A DNA stretch of 64,000 nucleotides from Echinometra lucunter. Its lineage: Eukaryota > Echinodermata > Echinoidea > Camarodonta > Echinometridae. Each line of letters starts with the position of its first letter. The stretch's first letter is position 1. The notes beneath the pieces are model-generated. The model was not told the origin of the DNA. It did no database searches and was given only the letters and a program-made list of their open reading frames with translations. Position numbers and translations under genes: made by a program. This document shows positions 32,408-44,679 of the stretch, piece by piece. The stretch covers positions 27,839,769 to 27,903,768 of the forward strand of contig CM057154.1 of the NCBI GenBank assembly GCA_029962745.1, given 5' to 3'.

Positions 32408-35152
32408 ATGGCTGTCAGTAACTTCTGCATGTTCACTTGGCTTTTTCTGTGGGGAGTCTTTGGTCTAGGTGATGCGTCAGGAGATGCACCAACACCTTCA
32501 CATCAACGATGTTCTATCATCTCACAGACTAGAGTCAAATGCTCTCATCTGCAACTCAGATCCGTACCTCAGTCGTTACCTAACACCCTGGAGGTATTCG
32601 ACCTGTCATACAACAACCTCACCATGCTTCACAATGCATCATTCACCAAGTACAATCTCATTAAAATCTTGAATATCGCTCATAATTCCATCCAAGTTCT
32701 GGAGAGTGGCACTTTTGGAAATCTTCTACGGCTTGAGATCCTAAATTTGGAGAACAACTTCATAACTGAAATACCATCAGCTGTGTTTATTAACAATACC
32801 ATTATTTCAACTTTGATTCTCTCAAGAAACAAATTTCGGAGGATACCACATTTGCATGGACTTTGTTCTAGCAACAAGCAGCAAGGAAATATAACAGTTT
32901 CACATTGGAGAAATGTAAAATTAATTGATTTCTCACACAACAATTTGACATGGATTGAAGAGGAAGACTTTGTACCTTTCCACAACTGCTCCATTTATGA
33001 ATTTGTACTGGGGTATAACAAGTTGACTAGTTTTCCCAAGAAAGTTTTCTCTGAATTCTCTAAGGTTGGCAGGCTCAATGCAAGTTACATTCATCTTGAA
33101 AAGTTTGAAGTTCGCTCCTTCTTGGGCATCAAAGGAATGAAAAAGATTTCATTGGAACATTCAAACATAGACTCCATTATTCCTTTAAACGACTCCACTT
33201 ATACGTCAGAAGAACAATTCCCCCAAATTGGAATATTACAGTTGAAATGGAATGAAATAAAACAAATTCCTGACTATGCCCTATTTGGATTTGAATTCCT
33301 AGACATTCTTGATTTGGGTCAGAATAGAATAAATGCCATATCAAACAAATCTTTTTGTGAATTGAGAAACCTGGTGGTATTAAATTTATCACGAAATAAA
33401 ATCCAATCCCTTTCCTATGGCACTTTTGCATGTCTCCCAAATCTGGAATATATCAACTTGGCTTTAAATTCCATCTACACCTTGGAAAAAGGTTGGTTTG
33501 CTGGCACCTTATCTCTTAGAAATTTGGAATTGTTTCGTTGCAACATCAATTCCATTAAAGACGGTTCTTGGAATGCAACCAATTTGCAGATAATAAACCT
33601 ATCATATAATAAGCTTACTCGTATCAGCAGACACATGTTTACTGGTTTATCTCGATTACAAACTTTGAGATTATCAGCAAATGGACAACTATACAACATT
33701 GACAGCAATGTTTTCAGGGACCTGACAGCTCTAGAAGTTCTTGAAATGAACAATATAGGTAGGTTTATTTTGAACGGTTCATTTGCAGAGATGGGAAAGC
33801 TGGTCCGCCTTGACTTTTCGTATATTAGCATTGGCCTACGCTTTGTATCTGTTCACCAGTTTACACACACATCAGCATTACAAACTCTTAATATGTCTCA
33901 TTCTGAGATTCGTTTTGACGATATGGTCAACAATATCACCAAGGAATCGCTTTTCCTGGGACTGATATCCTTACACACTCTTCGATTGAGAGGCAATGAC
34001 CTAAGTGATTTGCCTAATTTTCCCTGGATATTTTCTCCGCTAAGGAATATGACATTACTTGATCTAACCAAGTGTCAATTGCAAGTGGTTCCATCAGAAA
34101 TGTTTAAAAATTTGACAAAACTTAAGGAACTACGGCTTGATAACAACATGATTGTGAGCATTTCTGAACTTGCATTTCAAAATTCATACCATTTACAAGA
34201 CCTGCTTCTCCAATTTAATGAAATAAAATCACTTGAAAAAAACGTATTTAGTGGCGCAGTCAACCTGAAACACCTTTACCTCCAACATAACAAAATATCA
34301 ACAATGAGACCTGATACCGTAATACCCACTAGCTTGATTCGTCTTGATATTGCAGAAAACCCATTCACTTGCACTTGCCAGCTAGCCTGGTTTACTCATT
34401 GGCTCCGTACTACCAATGTTGACTTGGAACCACAGAAAAAAATTTTGTGTTCGACTACTTCATTTAAGACTCTTGTAAACCAACCAGTTTTGTCATTTGA
34501 TCCTGAAGAATACTGCGGCATCAATGTTTTCCTTGCAACAGGGGTTACTATTGCACTTGTTACTGTGCTATTTCTTTGTATTGTGGTTTATTACAAGAGA
34601 TGGTGGTTCAATCACAAGATATTTCTTCTGAAACTAGCTGTCTGTGGCTTCATAGAAATAACAGAGGATGTAGATCAAGGCCACTATGAATACCAGCTCA
34701 ACCTCATGTTCCATGAAGCTGATAAAGATTGGGTTGATAATTACATGAAACCTGCACTTGAAGAGAGGATGCCTCATCTGGGAAGAGTGGCCTTTGGAGA
34801 TGATGATCTCAACCTAGGGATGTACTATCTCAATGCTTTACATGATAATATTGAAAACAGCTTCAAGACAGCATTGTTGATCAGTAACCAGTCAGTGGAT
34901 GATACATGGTTTATGACCAAGCTTCGAATGGCTGTGGAACATGTGAATGACACCAAACTAGACAAGATTATCTTGATATTTCTAGAGGATATCCAGGAAG
35001 CTAACTTACCATACCTTGTGAGACTGTTGTTGAGTAGGAACAAACCGTATTTGTTGGTGACAAATGATGAAGATGGACAGGATCTGTTTTGGGCTCAGTT
35101 TGAGAAGGAAATGAGGGCAAACAGGGCAATAAACAGTGTTATTCCCACATAA
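32408..35152 (+). CDS. Toll-like receptor, single exon (TLR-B)
   Basis: A 914-residue type I receptor with the same plan as TLR-A: signal peptide 1-24, N-cap C35/C45, about twenty LRRs, C-cap (FTCTCQLAW), membrane segment about 705-729 and TIR about 760-906. The extra residue relative to TLR-A is in the loop CSSNKQQGN. Diagnostic ectodomain segments are LNDSTYTSEEQ, SEIRFDDMVNN and LTKCQLQVVPSEMF. The juxtamembrane region differs (CGFIEITEDVDQGHYEY). The TIR again has FGDDDLNLG, so the proline position of the BB loop is leucine. The frame is intact and the start context TTAACAATGG is shared by all four genes. It belongs with TLR-D by its 5' flank. Ligand and adaptor are unknown. Confidence 0.96.
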   Translation: MAVSNFCMFTWLFLWGVFGLGDASGDAPTPSHQRCSIISQTRVKCSHLQLRSVPQSLPNTLEVFDLSYNNLTMLHNASFTKYNLIKILNIAHNSIQVLESGTFGNLLRLEILNLENNFITEIPSAVFINNTIISTLILSRNKFRRIPHLHGLCSSNKQQGNITVSHWRNVKLIDFSHNNLTWIEEEDFVPFHNCSIYEFVLGYNKLTSFPKKVFSEFSKVGRLNASYIHLEKFEVRSFLGIKGMKKISLEHSNIDSIIPLNDSTYTSEEQFPQIGILQLKWNEIKQIPDYALFGFEFLDILDLGQNRINAISNKSFCELRNLVVLNLSRNKIQSLSYGTFACLPNLEYINLALNSIYTLEKGWFAGTLSLRNLELFRCNINSIKDGSWNATNLQIINLSYNKLTRISRHMFTGLSRLQTLRLSANGQLYNIDSNVFRDLTALEVLEMNNIGRFILNGSFAEMGKLVRLDFSYISIGLRFVSVHQFTHTSALQTLNMSHSEIRFDDMVNNITKESLFLGLISLHTLRLRGNDLSDLPNFPWIFSPLRNMTLLDLTKCQLQVVPSEMFKNLTKLKELRLDNNMIVSISELAFQNSYHLQDLLLQFNEIKSLEKNVFSGAVNLKHLYLQHNKISTMRPDTVIPTSLIRLDIAENPFTCTCQLAWFTHWLRTTNVDLEPQKKILCSTTSFKTLVNQPVLSFDPEEYCGINVFLATGVTIALVTVLFLCIVVYYKRWWFNHKIFLLKLAVCGFIEITEDVDQGHYEYQLNLMFHEADKDWVDNYMKPALEERMPHLGRVAFGDDDLNLGMYYLNALHDNIENSFKTALLISNQSVDDTWFMTKLRMAVEHVNDTKLDKIILIFLEDIQEANLPYLVRLLLSRNKPYLLVTNDEDGQDLFWAQFEKEMRANRAINSVIPT

Positions 35153-36640
35153 AATGTAAAAATTCAGGGAAAGGACTGTCAAAGATTTACAAAAGTATAT
35201 CAATGCAATTGATAACATTTGCTGGTGTAGCACAAGGGTATATTCTTGGTCCTTCTTCGTTTGTACAAAACGGTAAAGTTTTGAATTTGCAATAACTCAA
35301 GTCTATCACTTTAATGCCTGTTGGGAAAGAGTGTACCGTGCATGCCAGGAAAAAAAATAACAAAACCCTTAAACACAGTGTTATTTTTTTTCTCATGTAC
35401 TGACATTCTTATCATTGGAATATGACAGTTACCAGAGTTTAAGATGGAATAACAGTAATTATGTATTGTAGAATTTAAGTGATTCCGCACACCATAACCC
35501 AGGGCACCTTCATAACCCAGGGTAAGGTTTTGTGTAGCACTACCTCATATACCCATCAGCAATGTTGTCGTGTCGACTTTTATGTCCCATCGGCGATAAT
35601 GTTTCATGTGCAGATTTTTCATCTTTTATGAAGACTTTGATGATGTATGACAAGTTTCTTAATTTCATGAAAATTTCTTTTGTAAAACCATAAAATTTTA
35701 ATTTCACTTGTTTTTCAGTACCAAGGGTACAAAACTGAAAAAAAAAGCAACAAAATGGTACATTTTTTAGTTGGTACCCCAGGGTACCAACCATCTCATC
35801 AAATGAAATTCTAAAGGAATGTGTATCTGTAAAAATGCAGAATTATAGATGTTTACATTGCGCAGGTTCAGTATTTTCAAATCACCAATTAAGTTCTTCT
35901 GAGTATGTGCATGAAAGGTCACCTTATTCATTTTTGTTATTTGAATAAGTGTCTCAATGATCTTTGAAATCAGCCTTTGGTGTGGAAGCAACATTTGTAA
36001 GAAAAATTTAAGATATACATGTTGCTAATTAGGTAAATAGTATAGGATTTTCAAGATACTGGTTGAAAATATTTAAACTTACTTATGAATACCTGTTTTT
36101 TATACCATATTGCAAACATCACCACTGTGGTGTTGTCAATAGAGTTTATTGTTAGTGGTAACACCTATATATTTAGTGTCAAAACCTACTGCACATTGGT
36201 ATTGTTTATAGTTAGACACACTATCAAAAAATTATGTCTTATTAAAAGAAAATTTATAAAAATTGATATTATATAGATTCATGAGGAATTTATATGTTTT
36301 AAACCACTCTAATAATGTAATGTGGTCCTAGAAGTAAGTTGTGGAGTTCCCAAATTATACAGAGGTAAAATACACACGTACATACTTAATCAGCATTTAT
36401 GATTATAGCCAGAATATATTCAATCATTTTCCTCACATATTTGCAGCGGTAATGTACAGCACAACTGAAATCATAATGATTTGTTCAAGGAAGGTATGCC
36501 TTCAGGCCCCTAAAGCTCTGCCATTTTGTCCAAATTCATTAGAAGGCCGACCTAAGCACCCATCAACATTCATGATCGAAAATGTATCATTCATTTTGTA
36601 AGATGATTAGCATGCATTTGTACATGTTTTGAAACATTGC
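35153..36640 (+). other. TLR-B 3' flank (conserved between TLR units)
   Basis: About 1.5 kb matching 44680-46220 (TLR-C) and, around the Gypsy insertion, the TLR-D unit. The first few hundred bases are probably 3' UTR. No conserved AATAAA signal was found near the stop; ATTAAA occurs at about 36240. It contains the uninterrupted sites used to define the TLR-A and TLR-D insertions. Confidence 0.55.
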
Positions 36641-38859
36641 GCCCATTAGCTGACGGCATGTGCAATAAATGCTGAACAAATCCGCAAGAAATGTGCATTA
36701 AATCAAAGTGTCACAATAAAACTGATACGCACAATAGATATGAATAATGCAAAAATTTGGTTGCCCAGAAGGAAGAACAACTTGCCCAAATTTTTATTTC
36801 CTTTGTTTTTATTTACTCTTTTCCAGTAGTAAATATCATTTGAAATAGGGCTTAGTCACTAGGGTTTTTTGCAAAACTTTTAAAAACCGTTTAAAAAAGA
36901 AACGACAGATTCTATTAACTATTTAAAATTTACTGTAGATGTTGTAAATCATGCCTTTATTTCAAGAAAATACATTTTAACATTCAAAACCAGGTCCATG
37001 TTCCTATATGCCAAAATCATGGCAGGTCATACAATCAACAAATACAAGTAATGATACTACAGTTACAAATTAGATCATAAATAGAAGTTGCAACTTAGTC
37101 ATGCATAGTCTGGCAACAGGATAAAAATAATAATACAGGATTATGTTGTTTTTTCTCTTAACGTGTTGGTAGAATCTTGAAGTAAGAATGAGGTAAGAAA
37201 AAGTGAAAGAAATAAGAAAGTAAGGGTAGATGAGGGATAATGAGTAAGCTGTAAGCTAGATAGGGGTGGAGAGTCATAAATGAGATTCAATATGAAAATT
37301 GGAGAGAATAGGGGAAAGAGAAGAAAAGGAGAACTGCGATAGAACATGGAGATCAGGTAAAGGAGGAGGAAGATGGAGCAGTGCATAGACGGGGGAGAAA
37401 AGTAGAAGAAGAAGAGGGAGAGAGAGAGAGGGAGAAGACGAAGGGACCAGGAGGAAGAAGAAGTAGAAAAGGAGAGAAAGATGAAAAGATGAAGAAAAGA
37501 AGAAGAAGAAGAGAAAGAAGGAGGAGAAGAAGGAGAAGAAGAAGAGGAAGAAAATGAAGAAGGAGAAGAGGATGAAGGAGGAGAAGAAGAGCTGACTAAA
37601 GGTCAAGGTATTTCACATCCCCCACTTTGACTCCTTTCTTGCATAGAATATGACAAAGGATGACACAACTGCGTACCTACTTAATTTCTGAAAGAAACTA
37701 TTTGGGTGGAGAGGGACTGAACATTTCCTGAGTACACATTTTAGTCTGGTTTTGTTGTCCCTATTTATTTGTCCTCTTACTCCTATCTCGATTGCATGGT
37801 ATTGTTACAGTGTAACCATTATTTCTCACTTCGGTCACAAGTTCTTTGTACCGGTCAAGCTTTCTCTTGTGAGCATCGTTGGTATTTGTTTCAAAGAGCA
37901 CCGTTACTTATATATATTAGATTAAAAAAGTAGAGGTAAAATCCTTACTCGAAACTGGCAAGATATCGTTAAAATTTGGTTTGAGATTATGACGGAAATT
38001 GTGATTTTTTCCACCTTTCTGTAGGCTAATTTGATTAAAAATTTTGTAAAATCATCACTTGCCGGATCAGGGCAAGTGAGTTTGAAATTTGCTTGCCCGC
38101 CCATGATTTTTATGAAATGTCCTTCCAATGTCCATATTTTTAAAAATTGGTTTAATTTGGTTGTTTACTTAAAATAAAGAGAGAAATTCTCAATTCCTTA
38201 TGGCTCAAAAAGATCGAGTTTTGAATGATACTGGTGATGTTTAGTACATTAACAAACATGAAAGCACATACGTAAGCATGTACTAAATATCGCACAGCAA
38301 TGATGGTATCATTCAAAACTTGGATCTTTCTGACCACGAAGGAACTGATAATACCTCTTTTCATTGTTAAGAAATAACCAAATTAAAGCAGAAATTGCAA
38401 GGGCATTTCATAGGTGCGAGATGTGAATGTTACCAATATTTTGCAATTTGTGTGGAAGGATTTTTCTACGCATCTTTTTTTTTAACGGTTACCCATTTTC
38501 AGCATGGCAGCCTCTACAGACCGATTTCAGACAATAAGTGAACATAAACTGAGCGATAACTCATGACAATCTTACTTGAGTTTCTCCAGTTTTTGCCAGG
38601 TTTGAGATTATGATTTTCAACCTTTATGTATGCTGTTTTGATTTTTGTATTTTTTGTAGTAGAAATCATGACTATTTGACATTTGCTTGCCCGCCTATGA
38701 TTTTTACTTGCCTGGAGCAAACGGGCAAGCAGGATTGTCGTGCCCTGCCCTCTGTTGTCAATATATAGGATCTCCATGATTGAAACCCATCCCTCCCATC
38801 CTCCTTTCATCCCTTAATGACCAGTATCCCAGTGCATGCCATTCATTCTGGCAGACATC
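36641..38859. repeat. Composite repeat region downstream of TLR-B
   Basis: Contains a GGTTGCCCAGAAGGAAG piece (36760), a long purine (GAA/GGA) tract (37170-37605) and CTTGCCCG-bearing segments (38040-38110, 38690-38745). The TLR-C and TLR-D units carry internally deleted versions (46221-47189, 61415-62274). All ORFs here are simple-sequence translations. Confidence 0.5.
37170..37605. repeat. Purine-rich (GAA/GGA) microsatellite tract
   Basis: Almost uninterrupted A/G on the plus strand. The minus-strand ORFs (for example 37274-37606, poly S/F/L) are artefacts of this composition. A shortened remnant is at about 46500-46620. Confidence 0.8.
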
Positions 38860-39958
38860 CTCAGGATCCAAATGGGGTCCGTCCGTCACAAATGTTAAAG
38901 TTTACCTGCAAGATTCTCTTATGACACATAACTTAGCAACTATTGCTGCAATGGCAACCAAACTTTGGTGACAGATGCACTTGTGGTACTTTCATGTTAT
39001 GATGCCTTTGGAGGTCACATGGTAAGGTCAAAGGTCATTTCAGGTCAAACGTTAAAGTTTACCGGCAAGACTCTTGTGACATAACTTTACAACTGTCTCT
39101 CACTTTTCAACCAAACTTGGGTTGTAGATTTACTAAGGGGATCTGCATGTTATGGTGTCATCAGAGGTCATGTGATAAGGTCAAAGGTCATTCGAGGTCA
39201 TATGTTAAAGTTTACCTGCAAGACTATTTCATGATGCATAACTTGGCAACTGTTGCTGCAATGGCAACCAAACTTGGGTGATAGATGCACTTGGGGTACA
39301 TTTTGAATTTTTGATGCCTTTTGAGGTCACATGGTAAGGTCAAAGGTCATTTCAGGTCAACTGTTAAAGTTTACCTGCAAGACTCTCTAATAACAGATAA
39401 CTTTGCAACTGTTTCTCACTTTCCAAACAAAGTTGGGTTGTAGATGTACTAAGGGGATCTGCATGTTATGGTGTCGTCAGAGGTCACGTGATAAGGTCAA
39501 AGGTCATTTGAGGTCATATATTAAAGTTTACCTGCTAGACTCTTATGACAGATAACTCTGCACATGTTGCTGCAATAGCTACCAAACTTGAGAAATAGAT
39601 GCACTTGAGGTATATTCATGTTATGGTGCCTTCAGAGGTCACATAGTGATATCAAAGGTCATTTCAGGTCAAACGTTATTACCTGCAAGATCCTCTTATG
39701 ACCGATAACTTTGCAACCATTACTCACTTTTTAACTAAACTTGGGTTGTAGTTGAACTTTGGGGACTTGCATGTAATGCTGCCATTAGAGGTAGCTGAAG
39801 GATTACAGTCTTTTGTGTTCTCTTCAATTTTGTGCATGCTTTTTATTGTTCCTGTTATATACAGTATTCAATTTGCCATGAAAGATTTTACTCACTAACT
39901 CTTCTTCTTTAAGAAACTCTGTTCTCCTGATTGTTTTCTCTAAATAATGAGCTCATTA
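38860..39958. repeat. AGGTCA-array, TLR-B unit
   Basis: Alternating subunits of about 155 bp, type a (GCAATGGCAACCAAACTT) and type b (CAACTGTCTCTCACTTTTC). Nearly every one carries AGGTCA-A-AGGTCA, then a third half-site four bases on (for example 39178-39200). After about 39790 a unit-specific tail follows, to ATGAGCTCATTA. Non-coding. Confidence 0.75.
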
Positions 39959-41225
39959 CAGGCCTCGAAATAGGATTTTTGGGGGGCAAGGCCACTTTGG
40001 TGAGGGGCACTTTTTCACAGAGGCCAGGTGGCAGAGGGCACCAAGGCCAAATAGAGGGGCACCACAGCCACTTTCTAGGGGGCATATAATAAATTATTTG
40101 TTGGTGTTTTTTTTTTTTTCGAGGGGGGGGGGGTTTCTGTAATACAGTGTAGGCCTATGTTCATTTCATTATAAAACCGGTACAAATTAATTACAAAAGA
40201 AACAGCAAATTATTCACAATGCACAAGTCTGAATGCAACCTTTGAATGATATATCAAAACACAAATCTCAGAAATTTTTGTTGTAATGTTCATTCATGTG
40301 CAACCATTTTATTACCTGCCCATCATTTGAAAGTGAAAATGATGTAGACTCTAGATCTAACTGTTAGGCCTACATTAAGGCATGCCATCATTTTTGTAAA
40401 ATCTTTCATGCAGCAATAAATAATACTGACCAGAAACAGCTAATCACAGATAGATTTAGATACATCTCTCAATGTAGTTGAAGGGTAAAAAACAAAAATA
40501 TAGCCTCGGTAATGTCTCCTTGAAGCACAAAGCCTGCATCGCCACACCACCAGTAATCAAGAAGAGCTGGGCCGCTAGTGATGGGGAAGAAGTGTTGCTT
40601 TTGCCTGCTAAAGTAACTGCTATAAATCAGCAGGAACTTTAACAATCGATTGGATGAGGAAAAAGCCAATTTTGATATCACCTGAATAATGGAAAATGGC
40701 AATAAACTTTGTTAAAACTTATTTCTGCAAGCCACAAATACTTTTTGAAGGCCAGAACCAGATATTCAGGGTTGTGATTTCTGACTTCGAAATCCAGGAC
40801 CGTTGCAGACAGCTTGTGCATATTTTGTGTATTAGTGTGTATGCTGTGTGTGTGCGCAGCAGCACACAGCTAGCTACACCAATGTAAGCAGCAGTGCAAT
40901 GCCGCCCAGGCCGGCCGACCAGGCAGGCTTGGCTCTGACCGGCTGGCTGCATGCGCATGCACAAACACTAGCTCATAGCATCGGATGCGATGCTTTGCAA
41001 AAACATTATCATTTTTAGTTTTATGAGATTGGAGACAGTTTTACTCACCAAGATAAAGTGTAGACTTTAAAAAAGGACATATTACATATAAGAAAAGGGC
41101 ATATTTATGAGAAAAAAGGGCACCTCGGCCAAATGAAAAAGGGCACAATTTTAGTGGCTGTAACTTGAAGCAAAGGGAAGAAGGGCATCACGGCCAGTAA
41201 TGAGGGCATCGGCGGCCATGGACAA
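39959..41225. repeat. Dispersed repeat starting CAGGCCTCGAAATAGG
   Basis: Inserted after GAGCTCATTA. A second copy begins at 63371 and runs off the window. TLR-C lacks it at the same position (48430). The interior has GGGCACC-type words and a T-run/G-run at about 40110-40133. The CAGG start suggests a hAT-like element, but no inverted right end was found. No coding frame. Confidence 0.5.
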
Positions 41226-41423
41226 CTGCAATGCGCGAAGCTGGGTACCCACTTTTACGTCATACCTCATACTCAAATTTTTTGGTCAACTCTTTGACTT
41301 TTTACGAGAAAATTAGCCAAAACACATTGATTTCGATGAAAAATCATCAAATTTGTAATGTTATTCTTCTTAGAATTCTATTCCCGATCATATATCAAAA
41401 AAAAATTTACCATTGTGTAATCA
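41226..41423. other. Short fragment between repeat and TLR-C flank
   Basis: Contains GGGTACCCACTTTTACGTCA, a weak resemblance to the palindrome-headed repeats at 7180 and 9057. No gene was found. Confidence 0.3.
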
Positions 41424-41937
41424 CTTTAAGAATTTCTGTTTTTAGTTTGACCATCCATCTTTGTTTTAGCCACCAGAAAAATGGACAATAACCTAATACC
41501 TTCTCAGTTTTATTTTCTATGGGATTCATATCCAATATCAATACCCTATTTTATCGTCAAACTGATATCATTTTAACATACACGGTTTTAGAGCATGGGG
41601 TAATTTTCAGACAGTACAACTTTTCTTATTCAGGAAATTAATACATAAAAGTAGCCACTAATTCTAGTTCTAATTACACTCTAATATGATATAATGGATC
41701 AAATATTATCAAGTATCTATGGAAAAAGTCTATTTCTGGCACTTGAACCTACACAAATGAAACTAAAAGAAAAAAAGTCAAGTGTTAAAGGAGTGGAGGA
41801 TTGAAAGAGTCATGTTTATGACCTTTTGTTCTACTTTCCTGATATAAACTGAAAATTGTTACAGTGGGCAAAGCTTCATTATCAAGACAAATCTGATTAT
41901 TAAAGTACTTATTTTGAAGATTTAATATACATTAACA
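41424..41937 (+). promoter_or_regulatory. TLR-C 5' flank, class 1
   Basis: Near-identical to 11734-12244 (TLR-A), with a few substitutions and a short ATT insertion near 41707. The flanks of TLR-B and TLR-D are a different class. The acceptor-like GTTACAG followed by TGGGCAAAGCTTC is conserved. The regulatory role is inferred. Confidence 0.5.
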
Positions 41938-44679
41938 ATGGCTGTCAGTAATTTCTGCCTGTTCACTTGGCTTGTGCTCTGGGGAATCTGTGTTCTATGT
42001 GATGCTTCAGGAGACACCACAACGGCTCCACATCAACGATGTTCTATCCTCTCACAGACTAGAGTCAAATGCTCTCATCTGCAACTCAAATCCGTACCTC
42101 TGTCGTTACCTAACACCCTAGAGGTATTCGATCTGTCATACAACAACCTCACTGTGCTTTACAATGCATCATTCACCAAGTACAACCTCATTAAAATCTT
42201 GAATATCGCTCATAATTTCATCCAAGTTCTGGAGAGTGGCACTTTTGGAAATCTTCTAGGACTTGAGAGGCTTATATTGGAATACAACTTCATAACTGAA
42301 ATACCAACAACTCTATTTGTGAACAATACAATCATTTCAACCGTGATTCTCTCAAGCAACAAGCTTTGGAGGATTCCTCATTTGCATGGACTCTGTTCAA
42401 ACAAGTTGCATGGAAATGCAACAGGTTTACAGTTGAGAAATGTAACATTAATTGATTTCTCTTACAACAATTTGACATTATTTGAAAAGGAAGATTTTGC
42501 ACCCTTCCACGATTGCTCCATTTATGACTTTGTGCTTGGGTACAACAAGGTGACTAGTTTTCCAGAGAAAGGTTTCTCTGAATTCTCTAAGGTTGGCAGG
42601 CTTGACGTGAGTCATATTCATCTTGGAAAGTTTGAGGTTCGCTCCTTCTTAGGTATCAAAGGAATGAAAGAGATTTCATTGGAACATTCAAAAATACACT
42701 CCATTATTCCTTTAAACGACTCCACTTATATGTCAGAAGAACAATTCCCCAAAATTGGAATATTACAGTTGAAATGGAATAAAATAGAACAAATTCCTGA
42801 CTATGCCCTATTTGGATTTGAATTCCTAGACATTCTTGATTTGGGTCAGAATAGAATAAATGCCATATCAAACAAATCTTTTTGTGAATTGAGAAACCTG
42901 GTGGTATTAAATTTATCACAAAATAAAATCCAATCCCTTTCCTATGGCACTTTTGCATGTCTTCCAAATCTGGAATATGTCAACTTGGCTTTAAATTCCA
43001 TCTATACCTTGGAACCAGGTTGGTTCGCTGGTGCCTTATCTCTTAGAAATTTGGATTTGTTTCGTTGCAACATCAATGCCATTAAAGACGGTTCTTGGAA
43101 CACAACCAACTTGCAGATCATCAACCTATCATATAATAAGCTAACTCATATCAGCAGACTCATGTTTACTGGTTTATCTCATTTACAAATTTTGAGATTA
43201 TCGGGAAATGGACAACTGTACAATATTGACAGCAATGTTTTTTTGGACCTGGCAGCTCTAAAAGTACTTGAAATGTATGACATAAGCAGGTTCATTCTCA
43301 ATGGTTCATTTGCTGAGATGGGAAAGCTTGTCCACGTTGACTGTTCGTTCATCGCGACTGGACTAAGCTTTGTATCTGTTCACCAGTTTACACACACATC
43401 AGCATTACAAACTCTTAATATGTCTCATTCTGAGATTCGTTTTGACGATATGGTCAACAATATCACCAAGGAATCGCTTTTCCTGGGACTGATATCCTTA
43501 CACACTCTTCGATTGAAAGGCAATGACCTAAGTGATTTGCCCAATTTCCCCTGGATATTTTCTCCTCTAAGGAATATGACATTACTTGATCTAACCAAGT
43601 GTCATTTGCAAGTGGTTCCATCAGAAATGTTTGAAAATTTGACAAAACTTAAGGAACTACGGCTTGATAACAACATGATTGTGAGCATCTCTGAACTTGC
43701 ATTTCAAAATTCATACCATTTACAAGACCTGCTTCTCCAATTTAATGAAATAAAATCACTTGAAAAAAACGTATTTAGTGGCACGGTCAACCTGAAACGT
43801 CTTTATCTCCAAAATAACAAAATTTCATCAATGAGACCTGATACCGTAATACCCACTAGCTTGATTCGTCTTAATATTGCAGAAAACCCATTCACTTGCA
43901 CTTGCCAGCTAGCCTGGTTTACTCATTGGCTCCGTACTACCAATGTTTACTTGGAACCTCAGAACAAAATTTTATGTTCCACTACTTCATTTAAGACTCT
44001 CGTAAACCAACCAGTTTTGTCATTTGATCCTGAAGAATACTGCGGCATCAATGTTATCCTTGCTACAGGGGTTACTATTGCACTTGTTACTGTGCTATTT
44101 CTTTGTATTCTGGTTTATTACAAGAGATGGTGGTTCAATCACAAGATATTTCTTCTGAAACTAGCTGTCTGTGGCTACACAGAAATAACAGAGGATGTAG
44201 ATCCAGGCGACTATGAATATCAGCTCAACCTCATGTTCCATGAAGCTGATAAAGATTGGGTTGATAATTACATGAAACCTGCACTGGAAGAGAGGATGCC
44301 TCATCTGGGAAGAGTGGCCTTTGGAGATGATGATCTCAACCTAGGGATGTACTATCTAAATGCTGTATATGATAATATTGAAAACAGCTTCAAGACAGCA
44401 TTGGTGATCAATAACCAGTCAGTGGATGATACATGGTTTATGACCAAGCTTCGAATGGCTGTGGAACATGTGAATGACACCAAACTAGACAAGATTATCT
44501 TGATATTTCTAGAGGATATCAAGGAAGCAAACTTACCATACCTTGTGAGACTGTTGTTGAGTAGGAACAAACCATATTTGTTGGTGACAAATGATGAAGA
44601 TGGACAGGATTTGTTTTGGGCTCAGTTTGAAAAAGAAATGAGAGTGAACAGAGCTATTAACAGTGTTATTCCCACATAA
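41938..44679 (+). CDS. Toll-like receptor, single exon (TLR-C), mosaic
   Basis: A 913-residue receptor with signal peptide, LRR ectodomain, C-cap, membrane segment about 704-728 and TIR about 759-905. It is visibly mosaic. Residues 1 to about 260 and about 355-495 follow TLR-A (ICVLCDASGDTT, RFILNGSFAEMGKLVHVDCS). Residues about 265-340 and 498-575 follow TLR-B (SEEQFPKIGILQLKW; SEIRFDDMVNN; LQVVPSEMF). The TIR has FGDDDLNLG and a few private changes (NAVYDN, LVINNQS, EDIKEAN). The frame is intact, so the mosaic is a product of exchange between functional copies, not decay. Its 5' flank is TLR-A type and its 3' flank is like TLR-B. Confidence 0.96.
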   Translation: MAVSNFCLFTWLVLWGICVLCDASGDTTTAPHQRCSILSQTRVKCSHLQLKSVPLSLPNTLEVFDLSYNNLTVLYNASFTKYNLIKILNIAHNFIQVLESGTFGNLLGLERLILEYNFITEIPTTLFVNNTIISTVILSSNKLWRIPHLHGLCSNKLHGNATGLQLRNVTLIDFSYNNLTLFEKEDFAPFHDCSIYDFVLGYNKVTSFPEKGFSEFSKVGRLDVSHIHLGKFEVRSFLGIKGMKEISLEHSKIHSIIPLNDSTYMSEEQFPKIGILQLKWNKIEQIPDYALFGFEFLDILDLGQNRINAISNKSFCELRNLVVLNLSQNKIQSLSYGTFACLPNLEYVNLALNSIYTLEPGWFAGALSLRNLDLFRCNINAIKDGSWNTTNLQIINLSYNKLTHISRLMFTGLSHLQILRLSGNGQLYNIDSNVFLDLAALKVLEMYDISRFILNGSFAEMGKLVHVDCSFIATGLSFVSVHQFTHTSALQTLNMSHSEIRFDDMVNNITKESLFLGLISLHTLRLKGNDLSDLPNFPWIFSPLRNMTLLDLTKCHLQVVPSEMFENLTKLKELRLDNNMIVSISELAFQNSYHLQDLLLQFNEIKSLEKNVFSGTVNLKRLYLQNNKISSMRPDTVIPTSLIRLNIAENPFTCTCQLAWFTHWLRTTNVYLEPQNKILCSTTSFKTLVNQPVLSFDPEEYCGINVILATGVTIALVTVLFLCILVYYKRWWFNHKIFLLKLAVCGYTEITEDVDPGDYEYQLNLMFHEADKDWVDNYMKPALEERMPHLGRVAFGDDDLNLGMYYLNAVYDNIENSFKTALVINNQSVDDTWFMTKLRMAVEHVNDTKLDKIILIFLEDIKEANLPYLVRLLLSRNKPYLLVTNDEDGQDLFWAQFEKEMRVNRAINSVIPT

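Noticed and set aside
37274..37606. 110-codon minus-strand ORF, rich in S, F and L
   Set aside because: Translation of a purine/pyrimidine microsatellite.
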